Below, piece by piece: positions 58,159 to 64,000 of a stretch of DNA of 64,000 nt (its first letter is position 1; the number at the start of each line of letters is the position of its first letter). Below the pieces are notes generated by a model. That model was not told the origin of the DNA. It did no database searches and saw nothing but the letters and a program-made list of their open reading frames with translations. Source of the stretch: Eubacterium sp. AF22-9 (lineage in GTDB: Bacteria > Bacillota > Clostridia > Lachnospirales > Lachnospiraceae); NCBI GenBank assembly GCA_003458705.1, contig QRVH01000006.1:1-64000 (forward strand), written 5' to 3'. The position numbers were made by a program, and so were the translations under genes.

Positions 58159-58206
58159 AAGCCTTCTGGTAATAATACGGTTGTATTAATTATCAGGAGG
58201 CTTTTT
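58159..58206 (+). terminator. Terminator-like stem holding the next ribosome binding site
   Basis: AAGCCTTCTGGTAATAATAC (58159-58178) pairs with 58183-58203 around GGTT and is followed by TTTTT. The 3' arm contains AGGAGG (58195-58200), the Shine-Dalgarno for ATG 58210. Confidence 0.75.
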
Positions 58207-58209
58207 ATT

Positions 58210-58668
58210 ATGGCATTGAATGAAAAAGAAAAGACTACGATTAAGGATTTACAGACTCAGGAGCAGACCTGTATCAAGAAGTACAAGAAGTATGGACAGG
58301 ATGCGAAAGATCCTGTTTTGAAGGAGTTATTCTCTACATTAGAGAAGAATGAGCAGAAGCACTATGACACATTAGGACAGATTCTTGAGGGAAAAGTTCC
58401 TGAATGTGACTGCAACGACTGTGAGGGAAAAGAGTATGAGCCTGAGGCAACTTATGATGTGATGAGCAAGTCAGAGGATAAGGAAAGCGACGCATTTTTA
58501 GCAACAGACAGTATTGGCTCTGAAAAACTTGTATCGGGAGAGTATAATACGAATGTGTTTAATTTTGCCGATACAGCCATCAGAAAGATTCTTGCAGATA
58601 TCCAGATTGAGGAGCAGAATCATGCAGAAATGCTTTATAAATATAAGACTGTTAATGGAATGGCTTAA
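58210..58668 (+). CDS. Ferritin-like / spore-coat CotF-like protein
   Basis: A 152-aa two-helix-hairpin protein of the ferritin-like superfamily: KDLQTQEQTCIKKYKKYGQD, LFSTLEKNEQKHYDTLGQIL (ExxH pair), and at the end KILADIQIEEQNHAEMLYKY (second ExxH). A middle Cys cluster PECDCNDCEGKEYEPE could bind metal. Related proteins are annotated as spore-coat or rubrerythrin-like. Oxidative-stress or coat roles are both possible; sporulation in this organism is not shown. Its translation start is buried in the preceding stem. Confidence 0.75.
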   Translation: MALNEKEKTTIKDLQTQEQTCIKKYKKYGQDAKDPVLKELFSTLEKNEQKHYDTLGQILEGKVPECDCNDCEGKEYEPEATYDVMSKSEDKESDAFLATDSIGSEKLVSGEYNTNVFNFADTAIRKILADIQIEEQNHAEMLYKYKTVNGMA

Positions 58669-58700
58669 ATTGTAAGCTAAATGTAATATTTGTATGTTAT

Positions 58701-58745
58701 AATCCTTTATGTGTAAGGAATTTTTATGCATAAAGGATTTTTTAA
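58701..58745 (+). terminator. Terminator after the ferritin-like gene
   Basis: AATCCTTTATG (58701-58711) pairs with CATAAAGGATT (58729-58739), followed by TTTTTT. Confidence 0.85.
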
Positions 58746-58753
58746 AATTTTTT

Positions 58754-58778
58754 AAACCTTTTTGAAAGTTGTTTCGTA
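58754..58778 (+). promoter_or_regulatory. Possible autoregulated ECF promoter
   Basis: AAACC (58754-58758) and CGTA (58775-58778) resemble the AAC-N16/17-CGTA/C pattern used by ECF sigma factors and lie before an ECF sigma gene. Confidence 0.4.
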
Positions 58779-58845
58779 TATATCAATGAAAGAACAAAAG
58801 ATAATTGTTTTTAGTTTGTAATACATAGTAACCGGGGGTGAGTAG

Positions 58846-59418
58846 ATGGGTTTGCTGTCTAAAGGTCAGGATGTCGAACTGATAAAAAGAATCCTTGATA
58901 ATAATGACAGAAAAGCGGCAGATGAACTTGTAAGCCGTTATTACAAATGTGTATATAAGCACATTTATATTAAGGTTAAAGATGAAGAGACGGGGATGGA
59001 TATCACGCAGGAAACATTTATTGCGGCATTAAAAGGGTTGGGGACCTTTAATGATGCAAAAGCTTCATTTAAGACATGGCTTACAAGAATTGCTGACAAC
59101 AAGGTCACAGATTATTTCAGGAGCAGGCAGTATCATGAGAGTATTGTTACCCAGATTATGGATGATACTTTACCTGAAGTAGCAGATGAAAGAGCAGGCA
59201 CGGAGACGAGTGTGCTTGATAAGCTTTCATATGAAGAGATGGAAAAAATGTATGGTCATCATAAGAATTGTGAATGGGAGACATTCAGACTGAAAGTGTA
59301 CGAGGGATATACTTTTGGGGAAATCAGTGCCAGTCAGGGGGTTGAACTTAGTACGGTAAAGAGCAGATATTATTCAATGCTTAAACGAGTCAGAAAGGAG
59401 TGGGATTATCTTGAGTAA
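58846..59418 (+). CDS. ECF-family RNA polymerase sigma factor
   Basis: A 190-aa sigma-70-like factor. Region 2 has LVSRYYKCVYKHIYIKVKDE, MDITQETFIAALKGLGTFND and FKTWLTRIADNKVTDYFRSR; region 4 has FRLKVYEGYTFGEISASQGV and ELSTVKSRYYSMLKRVRKEW, the helix-turn-helix for the -35 box. There are no regions 1 or 3, as expected for ECF. The leader has GGGGGTGAG. It overlaps the next gene by eight bases; that gene encodes a single-span protein, so a sigma/anti-sigma pair is likely. Confidence 0.92.
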   Translation: MGLLSKGQDVELIKRILDNNDRKAADELVSRYYKCVYKHIYIKVKDEETGMDITQETFIAALKGLGTFNDAKASFKTWLTRIADNKVTDYFRSRQYHESIVTQIMDDTLPEVADERAGTETSVLDKLSYEEMEKMYGHHKNCEWETFRLKVYEGYTFGEISASQGVELSTVKSRYYSMLKRVRKEWDYLE

Positions 59419-60124
59419 AGTAAAATATCCAGATAGGGAAAAGATTAGAAACCAGATAGACATTATTTTGGATAAGTCAGATTTGTTTAATGATTCACAG
59501 GATAAGACTATACATACAGATAATAAAATAGTAGAATTAAAGCCAGTAAGAGAAAAAATTCCGGTTATGCGTGTGATACAGTTTGTAGTTACGGCTGCGG
59601 CAATTATAATATTTGTTGTTGCAGTTAAGAATTACAGTGTTGTCAATAAAAAAACATCAGGCACAAAAAGCCAGATTCCGCTTGCTACAGGAAGTGCAGA
59701 TGGACCAGATGCTGAATATACAAGGGAAGCAGGAAGTTCTGATGCAGGTAACGAGGTTGATACCACTTCGCAGATGATATATGGTGATATAGCAGGGATT
59801 AATATCTCCAGAGTTACGAGCAGCTATTATGGAAACTATTCAGATCCATATTCTTATCAGGAAAGAGTTGATAATGTTTTATGTGATAATGGAACGACAT
59901 TTAAGATTAATATTCCATATCAGATAAAAAAGGATGGGAAATTAGTTGAAGGAGCAGATGAAATTGCTGCTGAATTAATACATCAGAGTCTTATAGAATA
60001 TATTAATGCAACTGATGTGGTCTGGAAAGATGAAGTTACTGTGAGATGTGAATTATCAGGAGATAATATTATCGTTTATATTGATGATGGTAAATACGGT
60101 TACGCAGGCATAATACAGGAATAA
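59411..60124 (+). CDS. Putative membrane anti-sigma factor
   Basis: A 237-aa protein starting at TTG 59411 inside the sigma gene. A ~50-residue cytoplasmic part is followed by one membrane helix (VIQFVVTAAAIIIFVVAVKN) and a ~160-residue outer domain with a Ser/Gly/Asp linker (SADGPDAEYTREAGSSDAGN). The topology and the overlap fit an anti-sigma that releases its sigma on an envelope signal. No zinc HxxxCxxC motif is present, so it is not of the ZAS type. The call rests on position. Confidence 0.6.
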   Translation: MSKVKYPDREKIRNQIDIILDKSDLFNDSQDKTIHTDNKIVELKPVREKIPVMRVIQFVVTAAAIIIFVVAVKNYSVVNKKTSGTKSQIPLATGSADGPDAEYTREAGSSDAGNEVDTTSQMIYGDIAGINISRVTSSYYGNYSDPYSYQERVDNVLCDNGTTFKINIPYQIKKDGKLVEGADEIAAELIHQSLIEYINATDVVWKDEVTVRCELSGDNIIVYIDDGKYGYAGIIQE

Positions 60125-60145
60125 AATAAGCTTTTGGGGGATTAC

Positions 60146-61105
60146 ATGAACGACAATAATTATTACTTAAAGAAATCTAAAGCTGTTTTAAGAGAAGTGA
60201 GAAAGTCAGTTATAGGAAAAGATGATGTTATATGTAAGGTGTATATGGCAATAATTGCGGGAGGGCATGTTCTGTTAGATGATATTCCGGGTGTTGGAAA
60301 AACAACAATGGCGCATGCATTTGCTAATGCACTTGGACTTGGATATAACAGAATACAGTTTACACCAGATGTAATGCCATCAGACATAACAGGATTTTCA
60401 ATGTACAACAGACAGACAGGGAAATTTGAATTCAAGCAGGGTGCAGCTATGTGCAACCTGCTTCTTGCTGATGAAATAAACAGAACATCACCAAAGACAC
60501 AATCTGCATTATTACAGATAATGGAGGAGTACAGGGTGACGGTTGATGGCGAAACATATGATCTTCCGGAACCCTTTATGGTTATTGCAACACAGAATCC
60601 GATAGGTTCAATAGGTACACAGAAATTGCCAGAATCGCAGATGGACAGATTCATGGTAAAACTTTCTATGGGATATCCTTCAGTTGAGGATGAAATTACG
60701 ATTATGAAGAGCAGGTCTGAGAATGATAAAAGAAAGATATTATCAGAGTGTGTACTTGATAATGGCGATATTCAGGCAATTAAGGAAGCAGTATCTGACA
60801 TATATGTAGATGATTCAATTTATGAATATGTTGCTAATATTGTAGACAAGACAAGGCATAGAGAAAATATAATACAGGGTGTATCGCCAAGAGGAAGCAT
60901 TTCGATTATTTCTATGGCTAAAGCAGAGGCATTTCTAAGAGGTAATGAATATGTTCTGCCATCAGATATTAAGAATATAGCCGTTGAGACACTTGCACAC
61001 AGACTTATTACTAATGTTGCCGGGGCAGCAGGTAATGAAGCAGCCAAGAAGGAAATAACAGATATATTAAGAATGGTACCTGTACCAAAGATGCAGGAGA
61101 AATAA
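60146..61105 (+). CDS. MoxR-family AAA+ ATPase
   Basis: A 319-aa ATPase with Walker A DDIPGVGKTTMAHAFA, Walker B LLLADEINR, sensor 1 VIATQNPIG, and the family's FTPDVMPSDITGF. MoxR proteins act as chaperones for assembly of complexes and are typically encoded with DUF58 and transglutaminase proteins, as here. GGGGG upstream favours ATG 60146. Spacing to neighbours is 21 and 14 bp. Confidence 0.93.
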   Translation: MNDNNYYLKKSKAVLREVRKSVIGKDDVICKVYMAIIAGGHVLLDDIPGVGKTTMAHAFANALGLGYNRIQFTPDVMPSDITGFSMYNRQTGKFEFKQGAAMCNLLLADEINRTSPKTQSALLQIMEEYRVTVDGETYDLPEPFMVIATQNPIGSIGTQKLPESQMDRFMVKLSMGYPSVEDEITIMKSRSENDKRKILSECVLDNGDIQAIKEAVSDIYVDDSIYEYVANIVDKTRHRENIIQGVSPRGSISIISMAKAEAFLRGNEYVLPSDIKNIAVETLAHRLITNVAGAAGNEAAKKEITDILRMVPVPKMQEK

Positions 61106-61119
61106 AGGACAATAATTAT

Positions 61120-62142
61120 ATGAAAAGAAGAAGGATATTATACCTTATCTGTCTTCTGATAGTATTGGGCGTTAATATATTTTATGTTGAATATCAGATT
61201 TTTATAATGCTTGTATTAATGCTTGTGATTCCTGCATGTTCATGGTTTGTATATTTCATATCTACATTGGGCATGGGCATAAGTATGCAGATTAAGAAAA
61301 ATGTGGTGGTAAAAGGCAGTAAAATCCGTCTTAGGCTGGTCAGGAAGAATAAGTATAATCTTGCATTTGTAAATGGACAGATTCATATAAAATATATGTA
61401 CTATCACACAGGTGATGAATTTAGTTCTACAGTTGATATAAAATCAGGTCTGGGAAAGTCAGCCGCAGTAATAGATATTCCGGTGGACTACTGTGGCTAT
61501 ATATATTTGTGGGTTGAGTCTATTGATATGTGTGACTATCTGGGACTGTTTCATAAGCGGAAAAAATATACAGGTTTAAGCAAGGTTTATATCGTTCCGG
61601 AATATGCACAGGCAGATATTATACAGACTGATGGTGGATATAGCGGAGATATGGATGATGCAGTGCTGTATTTGAAATCGGCGGGAGATGGAGTTTCTGA
61701 ACTCAGGGAATACAGGGAAGGAGACAGTCCGCGATATATCCATTGGAAAAAGAGCAGTGTACTGGCTGAGGACGATTTTATTGTAAAGGAATATGATAAT
61801 AACATTTATAAAACTGTATTTTTAGTAATTGATACATTGGTGACAGATAAGAACAAGAGATTAAGCGTCATGAGCCAGATATATCAGGATGCATATTCAC
61901 AGGGAATTGCTTATCTTGAACAGGGAATAATGTGTGAGTATGTCGGCTGGAATAATTCTGTTGGAAATATTGTAAGGTATAGATTTTATGACAATGAAAC
62001 CTGTATGAAAGCACTTATGGGCATTATGAATCTAAAATGCAGTGTCAGTGCAGCATATAAAGCATGTCAGAAATTATATGATCTTGATGGGATTGAACTT
62101 TCATCAGAACCGATAATTATTACATACAAAGATAATGAATAG
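61120..62142 (+). CDS. DUF58 family membrane-associated protein
   Basis: Two N-terminal membrane helices (residues ~5-48), a beta-rich middle, and the DUF58 signature REYREGDSPRYIHWKKSS near residue 195, followed by a von Willebrand-like fold (KTVFLVIDTLVTDKNKRLSV). It is the usual partner of MoxR ATPases. 340 aa. Function is not well known; an envelope-related assembly role is likely. Confidence 0.88.
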   Translation: MKRRRILYLICLLIVLGVNIFYVEYQIFIMLVLMLVIPACSWFVYFISTLGMGISMQIKKNVVVKGSKIRLRLVRKNKYNLAFVNGQIHIKYMYYHTGDEFSSTVDIKSGLGKSAAVIDIPVDYCGYIYLWVESIDMCDYLGLFHKRKKYTGLSKVYIVPEYAQADIIQTDGGYSGDMDDAVLYLKSAGDGVSELREYREGDSPRYIHWKKSSVLAEDDFIVKEYDNNIYKTVFLVIDTLVTDKNKRLSVMSQIYQDAYSQGIAYLEQGIMCEYVGWNNSVGNIVRYRFYDNETCMKALMGIMNLKCSVSAAYKACQKLYDLDGIELSSEPIIITYKDNE

Positions 62143-62157
62143 CAGCAGAGGATATAG

Positions 62158-64000
62158 ATGAAAAAGGTATGGAATATAGACAGGAATAATTTAATATTGC
62201 GAATGATTGTTACATATCTTGGAACGAGAGGAACAACTTCTGTTCTGGTTAATGTCACAGATCAATATGCAGGGCTGGGACTTGTTGTTGTAATGTCAGC
62301 CCTTTTTTCTGTGCTGTATACTTTATTATTTTCATACTATGGCAGCCACAGCCGGAGCATTAAAATATGTGGAAGTGTTGGCGTAATAGCGTTATATTCT
62401 GTTGTTAATTTAAGTAATATAACAGAGGGGTTTAATAATATAGTTAATCTGTTTATGCAGAGCATGTCTTCAGATCCAGAGTATGAGTATAGTGTTGCTG
62501 GAAATGGCGGGATAGCAGCGGCAGTAATATTAGTAATTATGATTATGGCTGTTCTGGCAGCATGGGAAGTGAATATATGTACTAATATGCTGTTTGCATT
62601 TGTTATAATACTGCCACTGCTTAGTATATTTATCGCAGCAGCATTAGTGCCTGATTTGATAAGTGTTATAGCATGTGTACTGTTTATATTTGATTCAATG
62701 GCACTTGGCAAAAGAGAGAAACGCAATAATAATGCTAAATTTATGATTGTTTTATCATTTATAGCTGCATTTGCTCTGATTTTTGCTTATCCACAGGCAA
62801 GTTATAAGAGAATTGCCTTTTTTGAAGAAACAAGAGCCATGGTAAATGATATGGCATATAACATATTGGGGATAGATCTTGATGGAAATTCAGGTCTGGA
62901 TGATGATGAGACGCAGAGGCAGGAAGCTTCTGTTGGTGTAGGAACAGGAAAAGTCGGTCAGGTTGATGAATTATATTATAATGATAAAGTTGTTGGACAG
63001 TATACTACTATCGCCAATGGGAACATACAATATATAAGTCTGTTTAAGGCGAGGGATTTTGCAGATAATAACTGGGAAAGATGGCTTGATACAAGAGAAA
63101 GAGATTATTCTTATGAATCGGCAGCATTTGAATTTGCCAATGCACTTATAAAACAGAAAAGCATTTCTCTGGATGAAGATGAGCAGCAGTTAGCCAGAAG
63201 ATTTAAAATGTATTCACCATCTTTTACAGATAATTATGGAGCACATCCGCAATTTGATGGTCCATATAAGTTTTATATAAAAAATGGGAATCTGTCAGCA
63301 TATCAGGAAATGGGAGAACTGATGAAAAAGTATAGGACAAATGCCGTATTTGCATCGTATGAGAATTTTGTCAAACAGTCCTATCTCGATGTACCTGCTG
63401 ATGACAAAATGGTTGTAGAGGAATTATTTGGAAAAATAGAACTTTCTGACATGACTGATAAGATTGATTATATTAATTATGTTGTCGGTTATCTCAGGGG
63501 AAATTATAAATATACCATGAAACCTGGAAAAGTTCCTGAAGGAAGAAGCGTTGTTGATTATTTTCTTAAAGAGAGTAAGAAGGGGTACTGTACATACTTT
63601 GCAACATCAGCTGCAATTATTTTAAGAAGTGCCGGAATTCCGACAAGGTATTGTGCAGGATATGTTGTTGATACAAGACTACTTGATAGTACTGATGAAG
63701 AAAAATATCAGACATTTGAAGTGTCAGATAATTCAGCACATGCATGGGTAGAGGTGTATATTGATGGATATGGCTGGGCTGTAGTTGATCCGACTCCGGG
63801 ATATGGAGAGGAGGATATAGTTAAAGAGCCTTCAACGAATAGTGGAGTCAATGAATCAGAGAAACAGACAGAAACTGATATCACAGAGACAGAGCGCGAA
63901 ACAGTGGATTCATCAATTGATGGAAATATCCAGGAAAGTACAACAGATAAAAAGAATATTTCAATGAAATTTTCACAAAACGGCACAATGTATGCAGCAT
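62158..64000 (+). CDS. Transglutaminase-like membrane protein, cut by the window end
   Basis: An open frame from ATG 62158 (AGAGGATAT upstream) that runs past base 64000. About five or six N-terminal membrane helices (to ~62800) are followed by an outer domain with a transglutaminase/cysteine-protease core: KKGYCTYFATSAAIILRSAG with the active Cys at ~63588, RYCAGYVV, NSAHAWVEVYIDGYGW with the His, and DPTPG with the Asp. After it comes a Ser/Thr/Glu-rich linker, then the sequence ends. Complete relatives usually finish with another membrane helix. With MoxR and DUF58 it forms a standard three-gene module under the ECF sigma gene. Confidence 0.9.
   Translation, partial: MKKVWNIDRNNLILRMIVTYLGTRGTTSVLVNVTDQYAGLGLVVVMSALFSVLYTLLFSYYGSHSRSIKICGSVGVIALYSVVNLSNITEGFNNIVNLFMQSMSSDPEYEYSVAGNGGIAAAVILVIMIMAVLAAWEVNICTNMLFAFVIILPLLSIFIAAALVPDLISVIACVLFIFDSMALGKREKRNNNAKFMIVLSFIAAFALIFAYPQASYKRIAFFEETRAMVNDMAYNILGIDLDGNSGLDDDETQRQEASVGVGTGKVGQVDELYYNDKVVGQYTTIANGNIQYISLFKARDFADNNWERWLDTRERDYSYESAAFEFANALIKQKSISLDEDEQQLARRFKMYSPSFTDNYGAHPQFDGPYKFYIKNGNLSAYQEMGELMKKYRTNAVFASYENFVKQSYLDVPADDKMVVEELFGKIELSDMTDKIDYINYVVGYLRGNYKYTMKPGKVPEGRSVVDYFLKESKKGYCTYFATSAAIILRSAGIPTRYCAGYVVDTRLLDSTDEEKYQTFEVSDNSAHAWVEVYIDGYGWAVVDPTPGYGEEDIVKEPSTNSGVNESEKQTETDITETERETVDSSIDGNIQESTTDKKNISMKFSQNGTMYAA

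Overview
The window looks like chromosome of a motile, pectin-degrading Lachnospiraceae bacterium of the Clostridia. The evidence is low GC, Firmicutes-type AGGAGG ribosome binding sites, a large-type SRP RNA, sigma-28 flagellin genes, a giant pectin methylesterase/pectate lyase surface protein, and several protein families that I know mainly from this family (DUF5685, DUF6128, FliK/DUF6240-like, JetABC-like). Lachnospira (Eubacterium) eligens is my best guess; this is inference from gene content, not a database match.

Layout. 1-4.9 kb: truncated GGDEF protein, KapD-like exonuclease, lone MraY-family transferase, glycogen branching enzyme. 5.1-10.3 kb: motility block (996-aa FliK-like protein, flagellin, FliS-like chaperone) ending in a 25-codon fossil of an ABC ATPase gene. 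10.4-17.7 kb: the pectinase, with a palindrome over its promoter and an in-frame TAG. 17.7-21.6 kb: D,D-carboxypeptidase, TrmB and an AI-2E family permease, with a ~230-nt near-palindrome before trmB. 21.8-22.3 kb: tRNA-Lys, then a compact candidate type I toxin-antitoxin locus. 22.3-28.5 kb: SPFH/ribbon-helix-helix pair, FliD-like protein under its own sigma-28 promoter, DUF5685, DnaJ-like protein, DUF885 lipoprotein. 28.7-35.9 kb: metG, tatD, rsmA, second GGDEF protein, DUF6128 protein, GNAT, tadA. 36.0-40.8 kb: a four-gene ABC-type operon. 40.9-44.9 kb: ProXp-like deacylase, SRP RNA, dnaX-ybaB-recR. 45.0-51.6 kb: a three-gene SMC-kleisin complex of JetABC/MksFEB type without the usual nuclease gene. 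51.8-58.7 kb: TPR plus degenerate AAA protein, transketolase, iron alcohol dehydrogenase, ferritin-like protein. 58.8-64 kb: ECF sigma, putative anti-sigma, MoxR, DUF58 and transglutaminase operon, cut by the window end.

Two themes cross the window. First, five genes (dacF, AI-2E permease, DUF6128, ABC permease, tkt) are split, and each is repaired by adding one base; one of them is transketolase. This fits systematic single-base loss in short homopolymer runs during sequencing better than biological decay, so I report each as one gene. The TAG in the pectinase is different: it is a substitution. Second, the intergenic DNA is rich in long imperfect hairpins, and in terminator-like stems whose 3' arm carries the next gene's Shine-Dalgarno sequence.
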